Assembly: GCA_916048095.2 (NCBI GenBank)
Contig: OU696576.1
Coordinates: 111,001-175,000, forward strand
Length of the DNA: 64,000 bases
Source of the DNA: Sacculina carcini
Lineage: Eukaryota > Arthropoda > Thecostraca > Sacculinidae
Reading direction: 5' to 3'
This document shows positions 53,416 through 63,794 of the stretch, piece after piece. Under the pieces are notes generated by a model. That model was not told where the DNA came from. It did not search any database and saw only the letters and a program-made list of their open reading frames with translations. A program made the translations under genes and the position numbers. Within the stretch, counting starts at the first letter, position 1; each line of letters begins with the position of its first letter.

Positions 53416-55004
53416 TAGTGATGCAAAAAAAACGTTTTTTTTGGTTGCGGTTTTTTTTGCAAAAAAAACATGTTTTTTTAGGTTTTTTTGTGTTTTTTTT
53501 AGAATTAGCCCCAATTGTCATCGGATGTTAGATTTTAGTACATACAAATGAGTTCAATTGATGTTTTGTACATCTTTACGTGTCTTATTTCAAAGATAAT
53601 TTGATAATAGTATAAAAAACAAGAATATTTATCAATAAATACCTCAGAAGACTGTTTGAAAGTGCATCCGGGTCCGGTGGTTTAGGTTTTTTTCATTGAG
53701 AAAACCCATGTTTTTAAAGATGGTTTTAATTATGTGGATATTTGAAATAATTTGTCAGTATAACAAAACAAATTCATTGAATAATCTTGTTTTTTTAAAA
53801 GAAACCATGTTTTTTATGAAAAAATGCAATGATGTTTTTCAAACTGGTTTTAAATTCGTTTTATTAATGTACAGGTCCAGAAAATGTTGACAGCAGAACA
53901 AGACAAGTTAATTGGTTGGTCAAGTGTTTTTTTTGACAAACGCTCATTTAAACTAACGCTTTTTAATGAAACAATGTTTTCTAAAACAGTATCTATGTAA
54001 GATAGATTTGATTGATGTACGTTCAAATAACTTTTGTATAGCAAGTAGCCTGCTGGTACGTATAAGCGGCTGGTTAAACCACTTAATTTAAGCTGTTCTT
54101 TTAAACCATGTTTTTTTTCAAAATATATTTCTTGGAAAAACTGTTTTCGTAGATGTAGAGATTGCGAAAAAAATTGGCGGCAGATCAAGGAAAGTTTAAC
54201 CAAATTAACTGTTTTTTTATTAGTAACCTGTTTTTAAAACTGGTTTTATGGATGATGGTTTCTTTGATGTAGTTATTTGTGTTCAAATACTTTTTTGTAC
54301 ATCAAATATATTTCCTCAGTTGTTTTTTTTTCCTACACGAAAATATTTTCCGTTTTTCTGGTTAGGATTGCCACTCTGATTAATGCGACTCGATTTTATT
54401 CGTAGTCTCATTAGGGACACTGAGTTTGTGTGCATATTTGTAGTATTTGTGTAAATATTTGCAGTGTTTGTACTCTTATATTTGCAAATAATTGATCTGC
54501 TGAATGAAATGATGAAACTTATTATAACCAACGTAGTTAATTTCTGGCAGTAAAAAGTTAAGGTGTAAAAAATAAAATAAAATTATGCCACCTGTTTTTT
54601 TTTAAAACAGTTTCACATTTTAGCATAAGAAACGGTTCTCAAACCCTGCTTTCTTACACAATGATTAACTCAATAATTGAATGCAAGACTGTATTGTACA
54701 TAGAAGTGCCGCACAGTACCGTGCAAACAATGATATTAGGCATTTCAGACACATTATAACAATTATAGTGTGCATATTTAATGATAATTCAATTTGTTAG
54801 GGTCACTAATAGCATGAATAACCCATGTGTTGATGAAAATAATTCATTTAACATCCCAAATATATCATTTCCATAATTTGAATTCTTTGCATGACTCTTC
54901 AAAAAAACCCAAAAAGAACGTGTTTTTTTTGGTCGCGGTTTTTTTTGGCAAGAAAACGTTGTTTTTTTTAAAAAAAACGTCGGTTTTTTGAGGTCGCATC
55001 TCTA
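53416..55004. mobile_element. 1.59-kb non-autonomous hAT element
   Basis: Flanks GTAGTCAC (53408-53415) and GTGGTCAC (55005-55012) are an 8-bp target duplication with one mismatch. The ends are TAGTGATGCAAAA and, inverted, TAGAGATGCGACC. Both subterminal regions carry cgttttttttggttgcgg-like stretches of T and A homopolymers. The interior repeats the word aaccatgttttttt or close variants at least five times (53470, 53703, 53803, 54105 and near). No transposase frame exists, so it would depend on a partner element. Confidence 0.85.
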
Positions 55005-55019
55005 GTGGTCACACGAAGC

Positions 55020-55115
55020 CAATTATTGGCCTAGCCAATTGTTGGCTTGCAGTGGACAATTATTGGCTTGCGAATGTCCACACGAGGTCATTGATTGCCC
55101 AAGCCAATAACTGCT
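55020..55115. repeat. CCAAT/ATTGG inverted words, clustered
   Basis: gccaattattggc, gccaattgttggc, acaattattggc and gccaataac occur within 95 bp in alternating orientation, next to the hAT element. They form several overlapping short palindromes. Possibly ends of another small element. Confidence 0.5.
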
Positions 55116-56259
55116 GTGCAAAATACGTTGGTATGGTTTATTTCACTCTCATGACGCATCACATATATTTCGCTCTCAACGCATCCCATTTAAATTTTGG
55201 TTTAATCCAGGTGGATTCTTGAATATACATATCAATGTCAAACATACTCAGCCGCTTTAATATATTTTTACCTAAATATAATCATCAAATTTCAATCTGG
55301 TAATGAATTAAACATCGAAAAAATCTCAGTCCAAAGCACATTGACTATAGAGTAGAATGAACCACCCACCACAGGTTGTAAAGATGACCTCTCTACGGGA
55401 ACGCTGGCATTTGTACACCCCTCCATCCATGCACCAGTTGAAAAAACGATAACAATGATTTGACATAGACGATAAGTTGACGAAGAGAAGTTGAAGTTGA
55501 CGTGATGAAGTTTAAGTGTGTAAATTCAAGTTGAGGAGTTGATGACGAAACGTTGTATACCAAAACCAACTCACGAACAATGAATACACCAAAGCCAACT
55601 CGCTAACAAAGAATGACTGTCAAAGCCAGACACAGCAATCGCCTCTTACAAGTAAGGTGCTAATATCACAGGTCACCTTGGTCATGTGTACTTTGATCTC
55701 ACAAACTTGTCACACCTTCGATAATGAACTTTGGAGCGATGTAATTTTGGCGATTCTAAAAGTAAACCAAATTGTCTCTACTTTATTGGCAATGACTAAT
55801 TTTCTCATTAATATTCCCATATTAATATTCTTTCAATACAGTATGAATTTTCCTTGATCCTTCAAAATCGTTCAACACCCTTAATCATGGTATTGAACTC
55901 GAAAAACTGAGCCATTTAAGTATCTGAAGTGTTTGTCTTAAGCTACTGAAAGACTATCTGAGGAATCTTAAGCAATGTATACTATGCAACAATGAGAAAT
56001 CATCGGTACAGCAGCTCAGCTCAGTGTTCCCCAGAGTCCCATCACCGCATCAATTGATACAGAGATGTAATGACAAAGCATCTCAGTTATGCGTCGCCCA
56101 TCATTGCACGACTCTGTGTAGCAACTAGTGTCTCAGACATTCATCAACATCTGCATCATCATTTCTACAATCATATTTCTAATGATAAGAAGTACACATA
56201 ATAAACATGTGTAGACAGAAAAGTGTCTGATGAAGTTTGTATAATGGCATTGTGTGAAG
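55116..56259. other. Intron sequence, no gene seen
   Basis: AT-rich sequence. The words caaagccaactcgc/gaacaa recur near 55560-55610. No supported frame before the candidate exon at 56260. Confidence 0.45.
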
Positions 56260-56538
56260 GTCTTGTGTGACGTTGATGACGACAATCTTCTAAATGGAAT
56301 CACTTCAAACGGTCAGGACATATGGTTGAGCTCGACTTCAGCAAGTGATGTCAAGAACCACACTGGTGCCAGCGTACCTGATATCACAACCCCAGTCTGT
56401 GAAAACAACGACGATACCAACGACCATCGTAGAAACGGCACTACAATCGATCAACAAGATATACATGTCTCCGTTGTTGCTGGCAGTCTACAGCAAACTC
56501 CTCCAGCAGCCTACATCGAGCAAATCAACTTTGTACAG
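56260..56538 (+). CDS. Candidate forkhead gene exon, C-terminal part
   Basis: A 279-base open stretch (93 codons) starting VLCDVDDDNLLNGITSNGQD and ending PAAYIEQINFVQ, bounded by gtgtgaag on the left and the donor-like CAG|GTGAAA on the right. Both sides are phase 0, as required to follow the exon ending at 43276 and to join the exon at 57019. Composition is gene-like (Asn, Asp, Thr and Ser rich, GC near half) in AT-rich surroundings. No known domain. The acceptor is weak: its pyrimidine tract is poor. In-frame stops lie upstream at 56242. Assignment to the forkhead gene is inferred from strand, order and phase; another host gene is possible. Confidence 0.5.
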
Positions 56539-56554
56539 GTGAAACACACATCTA

Positions 56555-56985
56555 TAGTGGGCCCTCCAAATAGCAAAAACGGTGGTTCTGTGCGCTTCTT
56601 AATTGGAGGATATAAGCAATACTTAGTTGGAGGATATGTGGAGCACATATCCTCCAATTAAGTGTTACACTCCAATTAAATGTTGGTGACCGCTAAAAAT
56701 CTCAGTTTGGTGGGGGCCCCACAGGAATCGTACAGGAATATAGACCTTCGTATAACATTCGCAATTCAATTGCGTCCAGAGGGGAACGTCGCACAGCTCA
56801 TTTTCCGGGGAAATGAAAAATTATGGTAGAATCATATGTAAAATTGGTAATATTTAAGGAAATATTTGCGGAAAAATTAACAATACACATTGAAAATGTT
56901 GATAGTCTTGGCTGCAGAGCACACCTCCAAATAGAGGAACCTTCCGAACAGCGGAATTTCTTCTCGGTCCCTTAGAATCCGCTAT
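56555..56985. mobile_element. Small pogo-like remnant with hairpin
   Basis: The left edge has ccctccaaatagcaaaaacgg and the right part has cacctccaaatagaggaacc, gaacagcggaattt and ctcggtccctt, the words found in the pogo-like ends at 33.4 and 39.3 kb. A 20-bp stem with one mismatch (56621-56640 and 56644-56663, gaggatatgtg/cacatatcctc) forms a tight hairpin. It lies in the candidate last intron of the forkhead gene. Confidence 0.5.
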
Positions 56986-57014
56986 GTGTGTGTATGTGTG
57001 TGTGTGTGTGTGTG
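56985..57014. repeat. (GT)n microsatellite next to the splice acceptor
   Basis: The GT run lies directly before the acceptor-like gtgacag at 57012-57018. Confidence 0.9.
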
Positions 57015-57018
57015 ACAG

Positions 57019-57231
57019 GATAATACGAGTGGTGAAGATAAATATTGTCTCGCAATCTCGCGCGACACGGTCGCCACTGCAGAGGAGTCCGAGTGTAACG
57101 TGATGCCAGGTGTTCCGTGTTCCATGTTCGCACTGGACGAAGTGACTGAGCGGCTCATCATGCCACACGCACATAACACATACTCCCCGAACACGATGAT
57201 CGGTAGTCACACGGAAGTGCAGTTCGTATAA
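57019..57231 (+). CDS. Candidate terminal exon of the forkhead gene
   Basis: After a GT run ending in gtgacag (acceptor-like), an open frame of 70 codons reads DNTSGEDKYCLAISRDTVAT, AEESECNVMPGVPCSMFALD, EVTERLIMPHAHNTYSPNTM and IGSHTEVQFV, and ends in TAA. It has no start codon of its own, so it is missed when only ATG-led frames are considered. The phase (0) fits the donor at 56538. GC and codon use are gene-like, with none of the surrounding AT bias. No domain was recognised. No clear AATAAA signal was found in the next 700 bases. The alternative is a chance open frame, but the composition argues against that. Confidence 0.55.
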   Translation, partial: DNTSGEDKYCLAISRDTVATAEESECNVMPGVPCSMFALDEVTERLIMPHAHNTYSPNTMIGSHTEVQFV

Positions 57232-57978
57232 AGTCACTGCATTGTCTCAGCCGTGGTTTTGTCGCTTTCCGAGGCAGGTTTTGTCTCTATAGCATGGAAT
57301 TCATGACTATTACACCTGGCCAGGTCATCACAGATTGTAAGCAGCATTAGCTGCAGAGAGACGACGTTGAAATTGGTTTTCAACTACACTTTCCTTACAT
57401 CAGTAGATCTAGTATCAGCGACTCATAGTTTACCTGAGTGAACTTTCAATCCATTGTTCATTGGAAACATTGGTGTTCACTAGCTTTTCAATGCATGCAA
57501 TACTCTGATGGGTTATTTTTCATTATTATTAATATATATATATATATATACCATTTATTTTATTTATATATGATCTATCTCTTATCCTTCTCCCCATTTA
57601 TGGTGTGTATTGGTGGGGAAAATTCCTTGTCTTCAGTTGGCTGCGTGTGACGATGGCAGTGTTCGATTCTGCGCAGTGCTCAATATGTATTGTTTGTCAA
57701 CGTTTCTGTTGACGGATCATTTCACAATTGTGTGCATTGGTTAACCGTTTGCAATATCATGTTAATTCCGCTATATTTTTATGGGTTTAACTTCATAATA
57801 CACTTGTGCAATTTGTGATGTCCTGAATAGCATGGCGTTTATGCGGTGTATAAAATTTATATTATTGTGGCGTTGTAACATGTTAATCTTTCAAACATTG
57901 AAATCGTTTGCAGAATGTTTTTTTGAACCAATGTCAAACCAATTAAGAAAATGGTTTGACCACAATGTAAGTCATTAC
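57232..57978. other. Possible 3' UTR and flank, no gene seen
   Basis: Falls from GC-balanced to AT-rich within 200 bases. A short TA run is at 57533-57551. No AATAAA was noticed. Confidence 0.4.
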
Positions 57979-59078
57979 TAGGGCTGTCAAAAAAGTAGCC
58001 TAAAATCAGAAAATGCCACTATATTTTCGATAAAAGGTAGACTAAGAATAGCATATGATCCATCAAAAAATGTCAATTTCTTTTTACATTTCTCAAGGAA
58101 GAAAATACACCAGTCGCTCTTTTCCATCCTCTCTCCGTGTTGGTACCATTTTCCACCCTCTCCGATATGGCATCATTTTTACAACAAACCACCAAAAGTG
58201 ACTTAACATTATTTGGTTAACATTGCAAAGAGGAGCATAACCATCAAAATGTAATTCATAAGTGAAAAGCTCATACAAAGGTGAAATACACTACTTGCAA
58301 ATGTGATTGTGTTTAGTAATGATAGCAACAATGTCCTTCATATTGTTTCAGTGGGACTTTTTTGAGGCGACCCTATCAAAAAAGCACGTGCTACAGATTG
58401 AATATTTGAGTGAGCCAAGGACTACCAAACGCTATATACATGTGTGTCACTGCATATATGCATACTATATGCATGTGTATCACGCTGCATGTGACAATAC
58501 CCCCGTCTTCATGCAAGCACCCTGTATATACAGTCTTATTATAAGGTGGCACTGTTTCGTCGTTAGATCTCAAACGTGGGAAAGTGGCGCTATCTCATGT
58601 TGTCACGTAACATCTCACGACACCCTCCGATTCGTGGACATTTCCTAAAATGGAATGTAACTATAGAACATTTCCTAAATTGGAACTGTCCTGCGTACCC
58701 AAAAACGTGTAAATATCTAGTAGCACAGATATCAAGGTGAAGATCAATTGCTAAATCCTAACAGCATAAATTTTTACATTTCTTGATCTTCATACCTGAT
58801 ATTATATCCGTTTTCATATTTTATCCTAATTTATACCGTTTTTGTGTCTCTTATCTGCAAAAAGTCACCAAACTTCGTGGTGAACTTACCTAATAACAAG
58901 AAAAATAACAAAAGGTAACATGACGATAAAAAAGTAGCCTAAAGATAAAAAGTAACTTTTGGTAACCTAATAACTTTTTAATAATTATCGTACACAACTT
59001 TTTCATGCAGTTTTAGGTAACTTATGAAAAAGTGACCTTAAGGTGAAACACTAACCTTATTAACTTTTGACAGCCCTA
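57979..59078. mobile_element. 1.1-kb non-autonomous hAT element
   Basis: Perfect terminal inverted repeat TAGGGCTGTCAAAA at both ends. Flanks GTCATTAC (57971-57978) and GTAATTAC (59079-59086) are an 8-bp duplication with one mismatch. Subterminal regions repeat aaaaaagtagcctaaa and aaaagtaacttttggtaacc words. No transposase frame. The end TAGGGCTGTCAAA is typical of hAT elements in animals. Confidence 0.9.
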
Positions 59079-59086
59079 GTAATTAC

Positions 59087-59757
59087 AAACATTGACATCC
59101 TTATTAAAGGAGTATTACGTTTATCTCTTTCTGTGAACTTCTGTGAACGCGACGCGATTCTCTCACACACACACAAACACGCAAAATGAGCGTACCATTG
59201 GGTCCGAGAGCAACAAGATGGGTGAGAATAAAAACGCTAAGAATAAAAGACACGTCGACCAGCTGCAGAGGAGCAATAACTTGTTCAGCAGCACCATCGT
59301 TCTAGACAACCAGGTCTGATTTGGCAAACACTAACAAACAGCACAGGGCGGGGCATATTATGACCGAATACATAGAACATCGGAAAATTATACATATTCC
59401 TGAATGACCCATATTAGTCTTGCGTTTCAGAATACAAATATTATTGCCGTATTCACTGAGTGTTACAAAAGTTACTCGAAATGGAGTTATCCGTAGTTCC
59501 TTTCTCCTCTCCACTTTGGTACTAGAGCAGTATTATGAACAATATTCCGTCCTGGTTGGTATAATGTAGTCTTTTCGCTCTACCCTGAGTGGCAGCTTCA
59601 AAGTTTGTAAGTCTACAGCGTGATTGAAGTTTGGTGTGAGTTTGTGAACGTCCTGCAAAGACAAACAACGGGACTGATATAAGGCAGGCAGACAGTGCAC
59701 ATTCGCACGGTTCATACCGAGCAGAACTTTGTCCGGCTTTGAATCCACAATGTAATG
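59087..59757. other. No gene seen
   Basis: Mixed sequence; short open frames without family resemblance. Confidence 0.4.
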
Positions 59758-60957
59758 CGACACTGTGATCTAACTATGAATGAGGTTGTGGCCTTCCTGG
59801 ACGACCTTGGCTTCGATGTCGAAGAGGTTGAGGCTGATATTCCCCTAAGCTGAGGTTGGCATTGGGGGGGTTCTCCAAGACTTTCAATCGATGAGATGAT
59901 CATAAAGTATTACGGCCATCACGACCTGAAGCAGTTCATTCGAGGTAAACACATTCGATTCGGATACAAGTTATGGTCCTTGTGCGCCTCCGACGTAAAC
60001 ATCTACGCTTCATCTTTGTATCAGGACAAGGAGCAGGGTCGCTCAGCACGGATCCCGAGTCCTCAGTCCCGTCTCCCAGGTCAACATCGCTAAAGGGAAA
60101 GAGCTCACCTTCGACAAATTGTTCACCTCTGAGACTCTTTGAAGCAGAAATTCGACTAAAAGAACCATATTATTTTTGTCAAGTGGAACGACAACAGCTT
60201 CGCTCACATGGCGACGAACTATTCCAAGGTATGCTCCACAGTGAAGGCGCTGCGGTTTAGCCGCGACGAGAAGGTGAAGGTCGGCAAATATGCTGTTATG
60301 TCCTAGGTACGTTTGGTACCACTTCAGTTCCGGGTCTCTTTTTCTATGTTTGGTTATGTAGGCTAGGTTAGCCTAGGTTAGCCTAGTTAGCCTAGGTTAG
60401 CCTAGTTAGCCTAGTTAGCCTAGGTTAGCCTAGGTTAGTCAGGTTAGTTAGGCTATGTTAGTTGGGAAAGAGAAAGAGAGTGGGACTGAAGCAGGAGCAA
60501 ATTTACATGAGTGCATATATCCTTATCCAAACGTCTTTAGCTCCGTGGAGATCGATATGCTCCGCGTCATCTCCAAGTAAACCAGTAATATGGGGTCGTG
60601 GACCACCATGATTAGATGATGGCACACTTTGTGATTGGAATCGGAGAAAAAATGCTACTTCTCTCTTCTGATGGGCGCGATCCAGATGAGGTTGGTGAGC
60701 TCTTGGTTCCTCCACAGGAAGCTTAGTTGAGAATCCGGAATAGCTACCGCTCCTCGACTTCACGCGCGCGGTGGCGGTCTCGTATATGAAGATCACCCAT
60801 GGCAAGGACTCAATCATCTCACGGGTCCAGATCGCTTCTCGCGTTGGACTGGCAGCGCAGCCTCCGCTGGACTCCAGCATCGACCATATTCGCCTCGTAC
60901 GTGAACAGAAACGGCGATGTCAGAGACCCGTTGCAAGTCGAGCCCGCTGTCCAATTA
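59758..60957 (+). pseudogene. Deleted piggyBac, copy 2
   Basis: Nearly the same sequence as copy 1 (51680-52915) in the same orientation, 8.08 kb away. Landmarks: MNEVVAFLDDLGFDVEEVEA, SIDEMIIKYYGHHDLKQFIR (longer here than in copy 1), GKHIRFGYKLWSLCASDVN, SLYQDKEQG, and the 3' part with AVSYMKITHGKDSIISRV. It starts abruptly, without the left terminus seen in copy 1. Stops, deletions and frame changes abound. A right terminus in inverse orientation (ending ggccaatggg before taat) is at about 62080-62100, so the element may once have reached there, with two MITEs inserted in between. Confidence 0.7.
60359..60460. repeat. GGTTAGCCTA tandem array
   Basis: About nine imperfect copies of ggttagccta or gttagccta (9-10 bp). 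The same place in copy 1 has only ggctaggttagttggg, so the array grew in this copy. The unit overlaps the arthropod telomere-like word TTAGG but is not (TTAGG)n. Confidence 0.8.
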
Positions 60958-61120
60958 CGGAAAGTGTGCAAACACTACGCTGTGTAGGCAGTGTTTCAAT
61001 CATACATTCGTTCCTATCATACGACGTCAATAATTACCGACAGACAGCTCGAAAAGTCGGTTTCGTGTTCCGATACGGACCATCTGGACCTGAATTGAAA
61101 CTATTGTATATACTCGAAGG

Positions 61121-61307
61121 TAGTGGCGGCGCCAGGATTTTTCCGGTAGGGGACTGAGAGGGGCTAAGGAAAAAGATGCGGGGGCTTTGGGAAACATGAA
61201 TAACTACTCTCGAAATGTTCATGGTCATGATTTTTGGTGTGCTCAGAGGGGTTGGCATATTTTGGGGAATTTCAGCCCCTCCAAGTCCCCCCTTGGTACC
61301 GCCGCTG
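61121..61307. mobile_element. 187-bp hAT-type MITE, copy 1
   Basis: The ends are TAGTGGCGGCGCCAGGATTT and, inverted, CAGCGGCGGTACCAAGG. Flanks CTCGAAGG (61113-61120) and CTCGAAAG (61308-61315) form an 8-bp duplication with one mismatch. Interior words ggctaaggaaaaag, gaaacatgaa and ggcatattttgggg are shared with copy 2. Confidence 0.85.
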
Positions 61308-61653
61308 CTCGAAAGTCTTGAAAAAACCGACAGGAGCATATATTTTCATTATTAGACTAGTTTTTCTTCTTTTTTGTTACATTTTGTGCGGTGAAACTAT
61401 TTCCTCTAACGCATGGAGTTGGTGCCATTATGACCGTAAACCGGCAGTGATATATTTATAGATCACTGAATGAAAATCGCTCCCATACAGAAGTTATAAT
61501 TATTAGAGCATTGGAATTTGTTGTGAAGCGGTATGAGGCAATACATACATAATTACAACCATTTTTTTCTACTCGAGGTCGTGTGTCTACGGTGTGTCAA
61601 CAAAGAGAACCAGCGAAAAAGGGTAAAAATGGTCTACTTCAATGCTCTATTAG

Positions 61654-61931
61654 CAGTGGCGGCGCCAGGATTTTTCCAGGATGGGGGGGGGGGGGGGGGG
61701 GCTAAGGAAAAAGTTGAGGGGGCTTGGCGAAACATGAAGAGCAACACTCGAACGCTGACTGCATAATTTGATAAGGGACTGGAACACACTGATCGAGTCC
61801 TCGAACTTGAACCAAAATTACAGGACTTCATTTACAGTGGTAAGAAATTTTAATGTTCATGATTATGATTTTTGGGGGGACTTGGCATATTTTTAGGGGG
61901 CTCCATCGCCCCCCCCCTGGTGCCGGCACTG
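61654..61931. mobile_element. 278-bp hAT-type MITE, copy 2
   Basis: The ends are CAGTGGCGGCGCCAGGATTT and, inverted, CAGTGCCGGCACCAGG. Flanks TCTATTAG (61646-61653) and TATATTAG (61932-61939) form an 8-bp duplication with one mismatch. It has about 90 extra bases in the middle compared with copy 1 and a 20-G run near 61684. Confidence 0.85.
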
Positions 61932-62079
61932 TATATTAGGACTAGTTAAAAACGCTTAAGTAATTATTTGAAATACAATATCATAAGTGCAAGGACCAAA
62001 TATTATAGCAAATGAATTATATTCATCATATCAAGAAGCAATCATGCGAAAAAATTGGTTGAAATTGGTTATATATTTT

Positions 62080-62100
62080 TTATCACTGCCGGCCAATGGG
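62080..62100 (-). mobile_element. piggyBac-type right terminus
   Basis: Read on the - strand, CCCATTGGCCGGCAGTGATA resembles the left terminus at 51450 (CCCATTTACCGGTGACC) and is bounded by att/taat where TTAA is expected. The word tatcactgccgg also occurs at 51595. Probably the far end of the deleted piggyBac copy 2. Confidence 0.45.
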
Positions 62101-62104
62101 TAAT

Positions 62105-63200
62105 GAGCGTTTTGAGTGTAGCGACCTTTTGTGATTCATTTCTTAAAGATGGCGCAGCTATCACATTATGTGTCGTGACGAGTACCTCATGATGGTGACG
62201 TGAAATCAATCGGGGTCGGGCTAAGCAATCTAGTCAGTCTAGGTTTAGGTCTCGTTCAGTTAGTTCTTATGCGTAGTTATGTCGTGAATTATGCGTAGTT
62301 GTTGTACCTGATGTGTAGTTATGTTATCAGTGCAAGCACATCTCATGTTTGCTCCCCGTCGCTCCGACACTTCAACGCTAATAATTGGATAATACACCTG
62401 CACTCGTCCAATTAACAGCTTCGTACAAAACACAATTTCACACTCGACATATTTACTTTTATTAGCAATCCAAATATTCGACACTTGCTTTCAGTTTGCC
62501 TTCATTGAATAGATGGAGAATTTCTGCTAGCACCATCTATGGCTGTGAATAAGCATGACTGCATGTCCGTCATGCTTCACACATCAATGATTTCTAGTGA
62601 CAGCGAAGAAGTTATTGCGTTGGGTGGACACAAGAACAAACAGCCAACTGTATAGAACTAATGTCATGCGAGAAAACACGGGCAACCATTATTCACCGCT
62701 CAACACACAACAAATAAGATAATAATCCTAAAACAAAAAGATGACAGTACATAGAGAGAAAATTTCAGCACCAAAATCACAACACCAGACAAAACACATA
62801 CATTGCTGCATGTTGCATGCTAGGTAGATTGCAATATGAAGCATGAGAAATAGCATGCACACCAGATAGAGATCCCTCTCAACCACACAATTGTCACAAA
62901 AGTACACTGCGAATTGACTGCAGTAGAAAATGGTCAATGCTTTGATGCACAACATATTCTGAATACAGATCAGACCTCGCCTTGAAATGATGAGTCCGTT
63001 ATTGTGCCTGGCAATCATCTCCTCGAATTGTCCGTCTGTTCGCCGCCTCCGATAATCATGAACGCCAACACAGTGGGAATGATATACATCCACTGTTCAG
63101 ACAAACCACAGCAGGCAATAATGTATATGTGGCGTGTTCCGTACCACGCCATCTTTCACTGTAACCGGCACAAGTGCGACATCTCCACACGAAACCACTC
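62105..63200. other. No gene seen
   Basis: Mixed AT-rich and balanced sequence. The longest open frame, 62728-63093 on the - strand (Cys- and Tyr-rich, hydrophobic), shows no family resemblance and no codon bias. Confidence 0.4.
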
Positions 63201-63794
63201 TACCATTTGCATTTTGAATTAATCCATTTGCATTTTGATTTGCTCAATTTGCATTTTGATTTGCTCAATTTGCATTTTGAATTAATCCAAACGTTTTCTT
63301 TGTATATGCAGGTCAATGTTAATCATCTTCTACACCAGTACATATTTGGTATGCTTATCTATTTGTCAGCTTTTAATATATTAATCTATCAATCATTAAG
63401 AGAATTCATACAAATATTATATTATCGAATTAATTCTAGCCGTTATGCATTGCATTTATTGATGAATGTTTATGCAGTAGTTTGTGAATGTCTGTAATGA
63501 TAAATATTTTATTACAATTTTCAACAAATGTTTTATAATAAAGTATATGGAAAAACTGCATATTTTAAAAAATGAGTACAAATATTAGCAGAATATTTCA
63601 CAATGTATTTAAGACTATTCATTGAATATAGAATAAGTTAAACTTAAATGAAACATTCATAAAACGATCCCACTAACTGATAAATTGATTATGTAGAAAA
63701 TATGCAAAACATTTTGAATATTGATGTTTATGTATGAATAACTCACTTGGAATAATTCAAAATACAAATTGAGCAAATAAAAATGCAAATGGTA
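63201..63794. mobile_element. 594-bp fold-back element with 21-bp repeats, TACC ends
   Basis: The ends are TACCATTTGCATTTT and, inverted, TACCATTTGCATTTTTATTT. The left arm has four units of exactly 21 bp (63204-63287: catttgcattttgaattaat c, then variants with gatttgctc). The right arm has about two units in inverse orientation (63748-63790). The dinucleotides outside the ends are TC and TA. The interior is AT-rich and non-coding. It shares the TACC end, the 21-bp periodicity and the arm layout with the element at 23177-24657, but the unit sequence differs. Confidence 0.7.
63204..63287 (+). repeat. 21-bp units, four exact-length copies
   Basis: Units start catttgcattttga or aatttgcattttga and end alternately attaatc or tttgctc. 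Confidence 0.9.

Noticed and set aside
60359-60460. Telomeric repeat
   Set aside because: The unit is GGTTAGCCTA, not (TTAGG)n, and it lies inside a deleted piggyBac copy with an unexpanded sister.
62728-63093. 121-residue Cys-rich - strand frame with hydrophobic stretches
   Set aside because: Could resemble a membrane protein, but composition equals that of the surrounding non-coding DNA and no family was recognised.
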